From Pyropia yezoensis (lineage: Eukaryota; Rhodophyta; Bangiophyceae; Bangiales; Bangiaceae), in the NCBI GenBank assembly GCA_009829735.1, contig CM020620.1, positions 22,480,020 to 22,544,019 of the forward strand: a DNA stretch of 64,000 nt. Reading direction: 5' to 3'. Under the pieces are notes generated by a model, which saw only the letters and a list, made by a program, of their open reading frames with translations, did no database searches and was not told the DNA's origin. Shown here piece by piece: positions 43,940 through 56,071 of this stretch; the first letter of the stretch is position 1, and every line of letters begins with the position of its first letter. The translations under genes were made by a program, and so were the position numbers.

Positions 43940-45157
43940 GCGGAGCCCATCGTCGTCACTGAGGCGGCCGCCGCCGCGGTCGCCTCCCGTCCACGCTGCC
44001 AGCGATGGCGGTGGCCCCCTGGGAGAGCGGGCCGACCCCGCACGGATGGTGGGCGCGCCTGCGCGGATAGTCAAGCGCACGACCCGCAGCTTTCTTGCGG
44101 TGCCGGCAGACCAACAGGCGGGCGTGTGCAACTTGCAACTGGGAGCGTAATGCAACATTAGTCCTCAATATCGGCATCATTCAAGCCCTGAGAGGGGGTT
44201 GCAAAATCCTGCGCAAGCGGAAAACACCCGGAATGCAATAAGTCAGTGGTCCGCCCTTATATAGACAAGAGCTGCAAGATTTTTGGTAACAATACACCTG
44301 GGGAAGTAAACTCCCGTATTTTACCGAACATAATCGCAAAGAAGATTATTAATACTGTTGCTAACCAGTGTTGCGACACTTCTTGAGAAGTGGATGACCA
44401 CCTGTCCCAAGAAGCCAGCAATGTTTTAGGAGGCCTCTCCTCCGTGCACTGGCGCCGCACACGCCACGCGATAGGCCGCTTAGATAACAGAAGAAAATAA
44501 ATTTGGCGACACTCATCACGCTTCTTTGTAGCTGCGTCTGTATGTTTTGTCAATATGACGGTTGATCAGAACAGGTATTATGCCTCGCAGCAATGCTTTA
44601 GACCCCTCTGCGCCAATCCCGCGGACGCGACGCCGTGGGTTTTCCGCCGTGAATCGCGCAAAGGGCCCCAATCGACGACGCATGCATTCGGAAAGTAGAC
44701 CCCTGGGCCTGCTGATGACCGAAAGACGCACAAGACACGCGTACGAGCACGACCACGAGCTGGAGAGCGCTTTTTCCCCTTATTTTCTCGCTTACGACGA
44801 CCAGGACGTGTTGGGCTACGTCCTCATATAAGAAGCGGACGTTGTCGCTCTGTTCAGGCTGAGATGACTTAAAACCCGTAGATCTTTTGACAAAGTTTTC
44901 ACATGCAACTTTTCGAAGAGCGCATCTCCAGGGGTAGTCAAACCATCAGTGCGCAGAGATGTGCGTGGCATGGTTGGCAAAAACGTAGCGTTTTCTTCCG
45001 ATGTACTTAATATGGATCAAATCAACACGGTTTCAGTTTTCTGTTTTATTGCGTTTCATCGACCATAGTAGGTCCGCTTTCTAGTCAATGCAGGATCCAT
45101 AAAATCCAACCCAGTACATCGGTCCGTCGTGGACGTACGACCCAATTCGGCCTCGGC
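43940..45157. other. Intergenic, no gene seen
   Basis: Transition from GC-rich to AT-richer DNA near 44150. An 89-codon plus frame at 44562-44831 (Arg-rich, ending YDDQDVLGYVLI) has no recognisable domain. Confidence 0.4.
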
Positions 45158-45499
45158 ATGCGACAAGTACGGCATGTGGTCTCTCTTTGGGGCCGCTCTA
45201 CGCCGGCCAGGGGCGAGATCGGGAAGGCGCTGGTGGGAACAGTGCCGACCTTCTGTGCTGTTGAGAGATCTTTCTCGACGCAGGAGTCGTATATCTCCCT
45301 CATCTGCAAGAGACTGTCTGAAGACAAGGCGGCCATGCTGATGTTCGTGCACATGAACACTAAGCTCCTGGCCGGGGTCAGCATTAGCGAGGAAGGTCTT
45401 GACTCTTTTTGGCTCGGCTTCTGCAGGGGACGGAGATCGCGGTGGTGCAACGGAGAGTGGAGGCGAGGGTGGGCGCGCTCTGGAATCGTGAGAGGATGA
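45158..45499 (+). pseudogene. hAT transposase C-terminal dimerisation remnant
   Basis: The frame contains VPTFCAVERSFSTQ, then RLSEDKAAMLMFVHMNTKLL. This matches the hAT dimerisation region (P-T-S-A-x-E-R-x-F-S, then R-L-S-x-D and L-x-F-x-x-x-N). The rest of the transposase, including DDE residues and the BED finger, is not recognisable nearby, and upstream coding appears in another frame. The non-autonomous hAT-type element 1.3 kb downstream may once have used such an enzyme. Confidence 0.65.
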
Positions 45500-46113
45500 A
45501 TAAAGGTCCATTCCATATAGCTAGTCACCTGAGGAGACCCAACTTCATACCCCCCGCATAACACAGTGCTTCACGGGAGCCGCCAGGTTCTGTTTTTCCT
45601 CGAGTACAGTGCTCATAGGCATCATTTAGCACTATTTATCTGTCTTTTTGGTCATGGTTCCGTACGCTCAAACATAAAACACTCCGTTCGGATGCAGGAC
45701 CACCGCGCATACCAGTCGCATATATCAGCAACTCCTCCGTTTTCCCGACTTTTTAGTTGCACTTGTACGGCTCGCCGTGCGTTAGTGGCCTAGGGGTCGC
45801 GGCAGAGTAGGTTCTTTTATCGTGTCACGTTATCTTGCTTCTCTGTTGAGACAGAGAATAACACACGGCTTGTTGTTCTTCTCCGCCAGATCCGACAGAA
45901 AATCGGCTACGGGGGCTTCCTAAAAGTACAATGACACGAGAAAAAATTGCGGACTGAGAAATGTTGTTGTGAAGCGCTGTCGTGTCTGCAGACACGCCTC
46001 TGCGCTTCACCCAACGTCGACTGGCGCTCTTGCACGGCGGTTGCACGGCGAACTGTACGCTACCACCTCCCCCCCCCTTAATCCCTCTGCCCCCGCAAGC
46101 TGCACCCCCCACC
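45500..46113. other. Intergenic, no gene seen
   Basis: Spacer between two transposon-related fragments. A short tgcacggcg direct duplication lies at 46032-46049. Confidence 0.4.
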
Positions 46114-46311
46114 ATGTCGTCTGCGGGACAGATTGCCGCTGGTGGTGGCCCGTCACGTCGGCGCCGCGCCTTCTACCGTTTGACTAAGGAGACGGCCACC
46201 CTCCTGGACAACGTCCGTCTGTTCTTTCAGGGGGAGCGCGCCGCAGGCCACGCCAAATCCATCGCTAACCCGGTGGCCATGTGCGGCGGGATTATGGAGT
46301 TGATACGGTAG
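46114..46311 (+). CDS. Short ORF resembling a transposase N-terminal helical region
   Basis: 65 codons from an ATG in a good context (caccATGt). A Gly/Ser/Arg leader is followed by helical YRLTKETATLLDNVRLFFQG. The cadence resembles the N-terminal helix-turn-helix leader of some DDE transposases, which is inference only. It ends exactly where dispersed repeat copy B begins, so it may be a truncated element end. Confidence 0.3.
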   Translation: MSSAGQIAAGGGPSRRRRAFYRLTKETATLLDNVRLFFQGERAAGHAKSIANPVAMCGGIMELIR

Positions 46312-46512
46312 TCACTGCTCCAACTCCTGATTGGATGTGGAATCGGTCATCATGTAACCCCCGTTCGGCCAAAATCGAATGTCGGCCAATATGATGTCAA
46401 TCGGCATTCGGACCCGACCGCGCGTCCGGATCGCACCGGAGGGCCCAGAGAACCCCGCGTTGCGCTTCGGGCGTGCACACGGGCGCTAAGACATGGTCTT
46501 GGGTCCTGATTT
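46303..46512 (-). repeat. Dispersed repeat copy B
   Basis: Inverted, diverged counterpart of 21350-21575 (see that entry for shared blocks). Confidence 0.6.
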
Positions 46513-46796
46513 TTTATCTCTGGCCCGGAGCGCGGTGGGAATCATTCTGACCAAGTTAGAGCTGTAGCCCATGAGATGCGGCCGAGAGAGAAATCATTTT
46601 CCAAGTGACTAGCTGTATAGTATGGACCTTGAGATTCCCTACGTTGCCGGCCCCCGCCGTGATGAAAATAGAACAGCCCATCCCAGTCGATACAACTGTC
46701 TCCGCATTTGCAGCAGAAATCATGTTTGTACATGCTCTGAATACAGGACTTGTTTTAGATTAATCGAAAAGCGCATGCCGGAGGGATAGTCTATAT

Positions 46797-47620
46797 CAGG
46801 GGTTGTCAAGCGTACCAGGTTTGGTCCAGCGCATGGTATTGGGAGTCGTGGCTGGAGCACGAGTATCTACTGTCAGCCAGCCGACTTTTCGCCAAGCGTA
46901 GTGGCGCCCATGACCAGAGTCATGAGAATTCACAAGAGTACTATCCAGTAGTATATTTCGGCAACAGTATGAGTACTACAAGAGTATCCAGCGCATGAAA
47001 AACATGTCTATTCACAACAATGTACGGCACTTTACATTTCCGTGTGACTGGATTCCCTTGTCTGATGGCTCTTCTGCATGCTTGACAAGCGAAGGGAGCA
47101 CGGGATCCTGCGCTGGGCCTGTCTGTTTTCACGACTCCTGGGGACATTCCAGAGCCAGATGGTGCATGGGCGCTGGCAAAAGTCGATGTCATTGGCTTCG
47201 GCTTGCCCGAGAGCACCGCCTGACCTTCCATCGCATCAGCAGGCCGCAAAGAAATTTGTAAGCCTCTCACCCGTCCCACCCTGCACCGCCCCGAGGGCCC
47301 ACGGGACCTCGGCGACGCATCTAGGTTTGTTGTGGCGGGTGCGCCTGAGAGGCGTCGGTTCGAGGAGCGAAAACACATCAGAATCCGAGTTAACAGGGTC
47401 GTGCTACGCTTGAGTCTTCAAACTCCGCGTATCACGGGCCGAGAAAAGATCCCATGAGTACTGGCCGCCAGTACTTGGGTGAACTCTATGCAAGAGTATG
47501 GTGGATGCACGCTCATGAAGCGAGTATTCAGGATGCTGAGCGAAAATGGCACGAGTACCGTCACTACACTTGAAGAATACGCGCGTACACGCTTGGGCCA
47601 GATACGCTTGCCAACCCCTG
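46797..47620. mobile_element. Non-autonomous hAT-type element with perfect 8-bp target duplication
   Basis: Left end CAGGGGTTGTCAAGCGTACC. The right end is the reverse complement of CAGGGGTTGGCAAGCGTATC. Both are flanked by the identical octamer gtctatat (46789-46796 and 47621-47628). An 8-bp duplication and CAGGGG termini are typical of hAT elements. The 824-bp interior encodes nothing recognisable. The intact duplication suggests insertion was not ancient. Confidence 0.85.
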
Positions 47621-47628
47621 GTCTATAT

Positions 47629-49126
47629 ATCTATAAGAAGTAAACGTAAACGTTCTTCCCAGGACAACCATGGCGTTTAGAGTCTGACGATGCTGAGAAC
47701 TCTCAAAAGATTTAAGGTCGCGGAGCCGAGAAAACCGCGATGGCAAATTCTGAGTTCGAACTGCTCAGTTCTCGGACCGGCACGCAGGACCTGGGCTCAC
47801 GGGGGCGTCATCAGCTGAAGTTGATTTCTGTGGTGATTCCGCGCTCGAGATGTGCATCCAGAGAAGGTGCCCCCATCAGCACCCTTGCCAGGCGTCCGAA
47901 GTGGCACTGGAGGACTGCTGACGAATCGACGGTGGTGGCCAACAGGTGGGGATGAGACCAAGTGATCTCATTGTGTGAGTGAGGCAGCGAACCCATGAGA
48001 AAAAGAGGAGACACTCGCGCTTCAGGGTTGGTGCGGAGGCGACTCGTTTATGGATTCAGGTTCGCGCTTACGAAGGACTTCTGGCGCGGCGGCCGGCAGT
48101 GAGGGCCCTCTAAGTGTGCACTGTACTTGCAGTACATACTCGCTCTCCGAGTCCAAAGACAGCGCCTCCTTTGTCTCTGAAAAGCTTCCCAGCAACGGTG
48201 CAGAGCTCTTGTGTGGAGCCTCTTCGACTAGGCCGTCTGTGTGATCTGACCCGTGGCTTTTCTGGAGACCTACTGAAGTAGCTCGTACGTCTGGGGGAAC
48301 CTCGTTCGGATTAAGAAGCCCGAATTGCATCGTATTCGCCGAATGGTGGAGGGTTTTGGGTGTGACGAAGAAACCGGGCTTTGACTGAATTCTCCATAGC
48401 AGAACATGCCTACCAGAGAGTCAAGAAAGCGGGACCATCCGTCGCCCGTAGCCGTAGGTGACGTGCGTTCCGTGCGGCTGAAGCCGAAGGACGATGCCGG
48501 GGTTCATGTGGGAGGGGCGCTCTGTGGGCAGCTGGCCATTATCAGGCCCGTTCCCACTTCGGCTTCGTGTAGCGCCCACATCAAAAACATGCTTTCCCAT
48601 TGGCCCCGGCGCACCACAGAGAGCTAACAGACGCGCCACACGTGCGCACATGAAGGAACCTACGCGAGCCGGCCGCGTATGTTGGTTCATGTGTGCACGT
48701 TGTAGGGGGCGGGACCTGGGATCGCCTCACGGCACTCAAATCTTGAATAGCGAATGAGAAGCCCTCTAGAGCGGTCCTGGGACGTGCAGTCGACGAGGTC
48801 ACTCCCGCTTTCGGGCGCTTTTCCGACATTTTCGGCGCCACACGAAATTGAAGTTGGAAGGGGCATCAGGCTCTTCGTCGTGATCTCTGACCTCTTCGCC
48901 CAAATGAAGGCCACACTGATGTCCAGTACCCCCCCCACCCCCCAACCTCCCCGGAGGAGGTCCACGCTCCAAGGTTTCCCAACACTTTCTGACGGTGGCT
49001 AAAGTACCACAATTGCTCATATTCTTATGCTGTCACTATCCTTTCCGCCAAAAGTGCAGCTCTATCGATGGAACCTAGCTCATTCGACAGATATCGAGAC
49101 GGTGGTCACGGCTGTGTGTCTAACTA
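47629..49126. other. Intergenic, no gene seen
   Basis: Short open frames only, none recognisable. Confidence 0.4.
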
Positions 49127-49288
49127 ATGCTTTTCACTCAATTTTGGCCAATGTAGGCAAGAACAACATGGCTGCACAACATCCCATTGGCTGGACGGTC
49201 GTATCCGGCTCAATCAATGGCTGAGTCATTCTTGGATCGCACTGTTGTCCCGCTCCACATCGGCCAAATTGATCAAAACAGCAATATG
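49127..49288. mobile_element. MITE-like element, family copy 2 (about 160 bp)
   Basis: Left terminus taatgcttttcactcaattt, then TGGCCAATGTAGGCAAGAAC. The right terminus in reverse complement is tattgctgttttgatcaatt, then TGGCCGATGTGG. The interior shares catcccattggctg and tcaatggctgag with copy 3, in opposite orientation. Confidence 0.65.
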
Positions 49289-49815
49289 AAAGCTTCAGTG
49301 CCAAACTCAACAAGGCTTCTATTGTCAGACGCCTCACGTGTTGTACTCGTGTAGGACGTGTGGCGTCTGACGAAAGAACCCATTTCATTGCTCAGCAGAG
49401 TGAGGAACATTCTTCTGCAAGCACGAAGCCGTCCACCCGTCCATCTAGACGGTCGTGACGTATCGTACACGCTTTGTCGCCCGCGAGCTTGCGCGGGCGT
49501 GCTGTGAAGGCGGTGGACGCGTCGACGATCCGCACCCGAACAACAGCGGTCGCAAGCCAGCTCGGGCGGAGACGAATCACGCGCCGAATAGTCCTCATCC
49601 GAGGCAGAGGGGATACTCCCAAAAGGTATAGCGTACACCCTGGCCTCCCACCTTGTGAATGAGCATATAAAGCGCTGTAATCAGGTCAGCCTCTCAGCAG
49701 CAATGTGCGGTGTTGCAAAAATCGTGGAGAACTGAACACGCTCAGGCACCGAGTGTTTCAAATTTTCCACGACGTGCGGCGGAACGTCTGGGAAATGTGA
49801 AAAAGGGCGCACAGG

Positions 49816-50247
49816 ATGTGTTTTGAAAAACATCTGGCATTCTCATCCAAGAACGTGAACCTGTTGTCTAATGAGGGAGCCAAGTTTAAGAAAGGTACCA
49901 AACGCGTCCGAGAAAGCACTTGCGCGCATCCTCATGCGCCAAACTCTACGTACCGGAAGACCCACTGCGCGGTCCTCTTTCCTACAGGAAATATAGACCT
50001 CGACAGGATATCCAGGTTGTCTGGATACGTGGCGGACGACAATAAAAACGTGATTTTAAATAACTTCGCACTTTCTTTCAGCTACACACACCGTTGGATG
50101 TGCCGTGATAAGATCAACTTGTTCCCTTGTCCTTCTCAAAGTGCACTTAATCCAGAGAATCATTTGAGCTGTGAGCAAAGCGTGAGCCTTTTAATGTTTT
50201 TAAAATGCCAAGAGATTACGCATCCGCGACAGCTGTTGGGTAAATAG
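49816..50247 (+). CDS. Hypothetical ORF, 143 codons
   Basis: ATG-started frame in AT-richer DNA with a balanced, Lys/Asn/Ser-rich composition unlike the GC-rich genes of the window (for example LDRISRLSGYVADDNKNVIL). No domain was recognised, and it has no neighbours to give context. It could be a relic of a mobile or foreign element, or a chance frame. Confidence 0.25.
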   Translation: MCFEKHLAFSSKNVNLLSNEGAKFKKGTKRVRESTCAHPHAPNSTYRKTHCAVLFPTGNIDLDRISRLSGYVADDNKNVILNNFALSFSYTHRWMCRDKINLFPCPSQSALNPENHLSCEQSVSLLMFLKCQEITHPRQLLGK

Positions 50248-51504
50248 TCTCTACAGTTTGAAGATTCCAGCGTGTAGAGCAAGCCGCGCAGAGGTCGATG
50301 GCTGCATGCGAACTGTTTCAGAAGAGAACCCCATCTCCTTGTACATGGTGACGCGTCCGTGTCGGGCCGTGGGGGCTGGTTGGTAGTGCGAAAGTGAACG
50401 AGGAAACCAACACGTGCGTGAAAAGTTCAGGTCAGCTCGTTATGACTTCTCGGCCCGGCACGTCGTGCAGTGGAATACTACTGACATACTATATGGCCGA
50501 GCAATTCGTAAACTAGCCACTACGAGCAATAGTTTACATAGTCTTCCGAACAGTCCAGATATTGGTAGGGCAAAGCAAAGATTGTTGCTCGGCATTTACT
50601 TTCCGACAGGTCTATTTGCGCCAATCGTTTGTGTTGGAAAACAGTTCTATGAACTACTGTACTGCCGACTAAGAAAACAAAGAAGATGAAAAATGTTAGA
50701 CGACCCTGGCAACTGTTCTGAGAACAGTCCCAAGAACTTCTTCGAGAACTGTTGCAGCAAGAAAAAAAGTTGAGAGCAGTCTCAGAAGAGCAGTGTAAGA
50801 CATCGTGATGATGAATTGTTGCCCCTTCTTAAGAATACGCGAGGAATGTCTCGCAGAGGTACAATTAAAAACATTGTTGACATTTACAACCGACGATGTA
50901 CATCGCCAGCCACATTAATCCCTCTTCATGTCGAGTATCACCAGCTCAGGCATGGCGCGAGGGGGTGGCCAGATCATGGTGTACAACGTTGATACAGGGT
51001 CAGGGTTTTGTTTTCGCTGATGCCGTGAGGAAGGTAATCCTGCGCTCCGCCTGGACTCGAATTTCGGAGCCAGATGGACTTTACTTGGGAGCGAAGGCCT
51101 CAGACATTTGACGAGTTTATATCTTCAGGACCTTTTTTTTTTTTGATGTTATAGCTTGCACCAGAAGCCGCCTCCGACTACCAGTACAGGTGCTTACAGT
51201 GAAGATATACTCAGTACTCTTTCGGTACTCAGAAAATTGTGTGCCCCAGCGACGTCAGTTGCTCAGTCGACCTCGATACGGATTCGGCATTGGCTTTGGC
51301 AGCGGGACGGAGGAGATGGCGACGGCAGTGAAAGCAGGAATTGTGATAGGGTTGGGGCGCGTGGCGGTGGCTGAGGCGGCGTCGGGCGCACATGGGGAAG
51401 ATGGCAAATGGAGAAGACTCTAAAGCCACGTTGACGAGGCGCGACGGCTACGGCGCCGCCAGGGCGACTGCGGCAGGGGGGTGAGGTGGTACGAAGGCGG
51501 ATAG
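50248..51504. other. Intergenic, no gene seen
   Basis: A gaactgttc/gagaacagt-rich stretch at 50712-50755 recalls words near 10150 and 14290. T-run at 51135. Confidence 0.35.
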
Positions 51505-51993
51505 AGAGGCTACCGAACGAACGAAACACGTTTTGGCAGATTCCGCCAGCATACCGCCCGTTATTCTGGAGCAAGGATCTGCGATCTTTCCCGGAACAAT
51601 CCCCACAACGGTTCCTGTACAACTTCCAGGAGAGGCACGAATTTTTCTGACGCTTTTTTTCTCTTTAGAGATTACTTCTTCAAGGAGCCCGGGGGCGAGC
51701 CTCACACGGTCCTTGAATTGAATGTAAACAAGTCGTCTGAACAATTACACGCATCGGTCGTGGGCGACCGCAGAACTTCCTTGAAGGTATCCTTGGTCGA
51801 TTATAAACCAGACTCGGAATCAGCTTGGGAAATTGTCGAGTTCTATTCTGAGGGCTACTCCATGGCGCCCGACCTCAGTTTCGAGGAAGCGTCGACAAAA
51901 CGCTGTGTACGTGGTGAATCAATAAATCTCGAGCATTGGATAAGAGCTTCATCTCAGCCTCTCGCCGACACACCCGCATTACTTGTATCATGA
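51505..51993 (+). CDS. Unrecognised open frame of 162 codons without a clear start
   Basis: Open from 51505 to a stop at 51991. The better half (about 51640-51960) has natural-looking text (FLFRDYFFKEPGGEPHTVL, then VSLVDYKPDSESAWEIVEFY). No ATG lies before the good part, so an exon or relic is likely. No family recognised. Confidence 0.3.
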   Translation, partial: RGYRTNETRFGRFRQHTARYSGARICDLSRNNPHNGSCTTSRRGTNFSDAFFLFRDYFFKEPGGEPHTVLELNVNKSSEQLHASVVGDRRTSLKVSLVDYKPDSESAWEIVEFYSEGYSMAPDLSFEEASTKRCVRGESINLEHWIRASSQPLADTPALLVS

Positions 51994-52587
51994 CTACACT
52001 CACTTGTGCTCCTGAAAAGCTCGCTCTTTGTGGTCAGTGGGAACCGGAGCCAATGAGCACAGTGAAAGTGGCCCACACACCGCGTCGCGGCGAATGGATG
52101 GGGCTGCACTATCAAGAAGAATTTAATCAGTAAGCCTTCCACAAATAGTGATTTCGTAAGCCGCCGTCAAGATGTCTGAATATCTGAGAACATTTACGTG
52201 AAGAGTCACCGCTAAAGGTTTGCTACCAAGACCAGGCACCTCTCGAGGAGTAATGAGCGATGGTTCACCCACGACAGAGTATGAAATTCGCCTGCAAAAC
52301 ATGCACTTTGCAAGTGTCGGAGTTGATGTGGTGTTGATGTCATGAATTCTTGACCAAGCGAGTGTCAATACATGGGCCGATGTAACTCGCACGTTTTTTC
52401 CTGCTGCACACGCGAACAACTGTTTTTGTAAAAGCTGCCACATTTTTTAACGTAATTTGAGCGTCGTCTCGACACGAGAAGCGTTGAATGATGAAGTAGC
52501 GGGGAGACCGAGGGAAGAAAGTAAGGCAAAACTGTGCTCACAAATCTGTCAACCACGTCTCATTTCGAAAATTGCCAAGACAGTGTC

Positions 52588-52791
52588 ATGGTCCAGATGT
52601 CCTTGATCTATAAAATGTTTCCGGTACAATGGTCAGCTGAGAACTTGCTTCCTGGTCTTCATGTTAGTGTTGAGGTCGACTTTATGGGCCTCAGCTCAGA
52701 TGGGAAATGGCATTACACCGTCAATGCGACCGATGGTGGTCCCAATGTTGGCAGTACTGGATGTGCCACCTGCATAGCAACACATGACTGA
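52588..52791 (+). CDS. Unrecognised 67-codon ORF
   Basis: ATG 52588. Natural-looking beta-rich text (LLPGLHVSVEVDFMGLSSDG) ending in a CATC-containing tail. It is in the same frame register as 51505-51993 but separated from it by stops. The two may be exons or relics of one gene; no evidence decides. Confidence 0.25.
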   Translation: MVQMSLIYKMFPVQWSAENLLPGLHVSVEVDFMGLSSDGKWHYTVNATDGGPNVGSTGCATCIATHD

Positions 52792-55700
52792 CAGCATTTC
52801 AACAAACGACAATGGTCCTTTTTTCAGGACGTTCTCCTCTCTCTTCCTTCGGTCACAGGCAACAGATGCGCGTCAACAGTCAGAAAGGTTCATTCGCTTG
52901 CACATCTCTGATATATCGACTCAGAAAGCACTGAGCCCCCCACTCCCCACGAGCGTATCCCTGTTCTCTTTGTTCAGCAACATGCCCGCATACGGAGCCG
53001 CCGTTGACCGCAGTAGAACTATCAGAGCCTTGCCATTAGTCATCCAATATTGCACTCTCGTCTTTCATCAGACCGAATTGTTCGGGTGGCAGCGATGCAC
53101 TTTTGGAAATGTTGTAGACGAGCATTTCATGAATGGCTGAATGGTGTGTGACAAGCAGTGCAGAGCTGTAGTAAGCAACAGACCCGTGAAAGAGACACGC
53201 TTTTGGCGCCCCAGAGTACGCCACCACAGCCGAATTCGTCCTGCGATGTGTACTGGTCACTCGTCTTGCGAAATGTACTATTCAACAACAGCGTCGCCAA
53301 TCTCTTTGGCTGTACCGTATGCTCTGTAGCGTTTCTTGGACACAGTGCACGCCCTAGGAATAAGACCATCGGTGCAAGGAACAAGGATCACAGTAATGAG
53401 GACAATAGCCGAAAAGAATCGTTTCAACGACAAAATGAGGCTCCTTCCGTCAGTATTTGTTTTGCGATGTGCTTCATGAGAAGGAATCACGAACACTAAT
53501 GGAAAAAGGCGTCCATGTGTCAACTATTCGCACGCTTGTATAATGAATGCTGGTCTACAAAGCATTCAGTACTTCTGTCTGCGATTTGACCGGCTCGTTG
53601 GAAAAACTAACTCACGAACAACGCTTAAAATTCTTGCTGTCACTGTGAGGACGTAAATACGTTCTGGATGTTATCCAACATTTTTCTATGCGCTTGTGGA
53701 ATAGAGATAGGCAAGGCGCGGTGCGGATACATAGCTTGTTGGCATACAATTCATGATGCTGCCCCGCGCGACTGGCTTTCCCCAGGTCGACGTTAGGACT
53801 CTTCATCATTAGAGACCTCGAAGAAATCGCGTTGCAGACACCCTCATGAAACATGAGCTTTTTCTTGATGTCCGCTCTATTTTGTGTCCTACATCTCAGG
53901 CTCAACGTGCTTCTAAGATAATGTGACGAAGTATCAGTTCTGATGACAGGGCGTGCAATATAGGGGTAGTTGGGGTCCTATGTTGTCTCCTCTGAGCTGA
54001 GTTCTCGGACGTTCCGGAAGAGTGTTTCAGAACCTCCGTAATTGCAATCACAAAAAAGCATCGCGACTGAAAAAGACATTCATTCTGATTAAAAAACATG
54101 AACCAGTAGTTCTTGAGTACTCCCAGGACGTAGTGTGCTGGTCGATGCACTCCTCAACGACGTATTTATTAGCAAGGATTTTGCTGTGAATCGACGCTCG
54201 TTGACTATCGGGCAGGGGCATGAGTTCTCGATCGCACCCTATTAAAAATCGACACTGAGACCCGTCATCGCGCCCTGGAAGCAATGTTGAGCACTCCATG
54301 AATGTCTTTCTAGGCTCCGCTTGTCGACAATGATGGCCACCCTGCGAGCTTAGTGCTTTGTTGGTCTAGACATTCGCAGTCCGTTGTTGCGTCTTAACTT
54401 TTCAAAGCTGCTACCACGGACAAGCTCATTTAATTCAAACTGGGTGGTATTGTGGCGCTCCCCCCCCGCCCTCCATATTCGCCTTGGGAAGTTTAGACAG
54501 CCGTGCTGCGCACCTCGAACACTTCCTCGATTGATTTTGGAATCCCCTTCTACAATGACACTGTTGATCAATCCTGGATGAGTACAATCTTCGTAAAACG
54601 GCTGTTGCATGACTGACTTGGAAGAACATTCGCACTGTTTGATCTACTATTTGTTTCCTCATTTTTTGATGAGCCTGCGGGGAAGCCTTGTGTTTCACGC
54701 CCATTACATGACAAGGATGTCAAGCTTCACGTGATCGCACGCACATATTTTACGTGATCACTCGCGACACCCAAGTCGAAAAGGGCGTGGTCTGGGGTGT
54801 GGCCAGGCCATAAATACGGCCATGACCAACTCAACACTGCGTTGTTGACACCTTCATTGCAGCGGAAGGGGAGCGTGGTGCTATGAACCCGCCGGTCGGC
54901 CCGCGAGCCCGCTGGCTCTTGTACGGCGCTCCCTTTTGTCCGCGCCACACGATAGGCAGGAACTTAGTCAGTTCTGCGCGCTTCAGCGACGTCACGGTCC
55001 GTGAGCTCGTTCCCCGCTGTACGAGTTCCGTTGTTAGAAACATATCACAATGCACGCTCGTCTCCTTCGTCCGCGTATGCTCCCCTTGGAGGCGGACAGC
55101 CATTAGATCGGCGAGCGGCAAGTGAACAGATCGCGAACCTCTCCAAACTGTCAACTGTGCAGTCAATTAAAATAGATACAAGAGGGGTGCTACATAACGA
55201 AAGTTCGGAAGATTGTCGGAAAACGGGTGCTACCGTTGTGTGCTGACGCCCCGAAAAGAGCGTACTTTGGTCGTCTTCTCACGTGATCCGGCGTGAATCA
55301 CGTCTCGCCCCGGGTTTGGGGGCGTGAAAAACAAGCTCATATATGTACATATCCATTGGCACGTCCGCCAAAGCGTGCACATGCGCGTGGGCGCGTCTCT
55401 CATGCGCATCAAACTTCTATTTAATCTCGCGTTCCCCATTGGTTGTGGGATCATGCCTTTGTAGCGGTCGTCCTGTGGACCTGCGGGCGTGCCCATCGGA
55501 ACTTGCCTTCGAGAGAGGCCTTCAGCAAGTGATCCCGTGAGATTCACTGCTTACCGTCACACCAATCAGAAGCACCCCTGCGAGCCACCATGCCTCCTAG
55601 CCCTTCCCTGACAAAAAAAACACCCTCCAAGCTCACCTAGGAACAGTGCTGTATGACTAATGCAACGGTCATGACCGGGGCGTGATTAATCTATGCTGTA

Positions 55701-55870
55701 AACTATGCGTTAATTAAAAATGCATGCATTAAACCCCTGACAACCATGTTGACGTCCCCTTGTCCAGGCGCATCTAGGTACACTATTCTGACATCACGGA
55801 GTCAGTACTTGTAGACAGGTATGTGACCAATGGGGAACCGGAAGACAGACCTGTCTACCTTCCACCCCAC
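52792..55870. other. Long AT-richer intergenic stretch
   Basis: No supported gene. tcacgtgatc-type words recur near 54730, 54752 and 55279. A TATA-like ccataaatacggcc lies at 54808, and tcatatatgtacata at 55335. Confidence 0.4.
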
Positions 55871-56042
55871 CCCCACCAACCTTACAGCTGTCGTTCACTG
55901 GCCTGCAGCCGCGCTGCTTCCTATCGCGGCCCCTTGCTCTGCACGCCTTCCGCTACCCCCACCAACCCTACAGCTGTCGTTCACTGGCCTGCAGCCGCGC
56001 TGCCTCCTATCGCGGCCCCTTGCTCTGCACGCCTTCCCCCCT
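55871..56042 (+). repeat. 86-bp tandem duplication in the leader of the dioxygenase gene
   Basis: ccccaccaaccttacagctg at 55871 recurs as ccccaccaaccctacagctg at 55957. The two 86-bp units differ at only a few positions. Because 86 is not a multiple of three, the duplication argues that this stretch is untranslated and that translation starts at 56072. Confidence 0.85.
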
Positions 56043-56071
56043 CCCCGTGTCCCTCCCCCGCTTCCGCAGGG

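Noticed and set aside
45056..45564. Minus-strand frames of about 150 codons
   Set aside because: Antisense to the hAT dimerisation remnant, which carries the recognisable motif.
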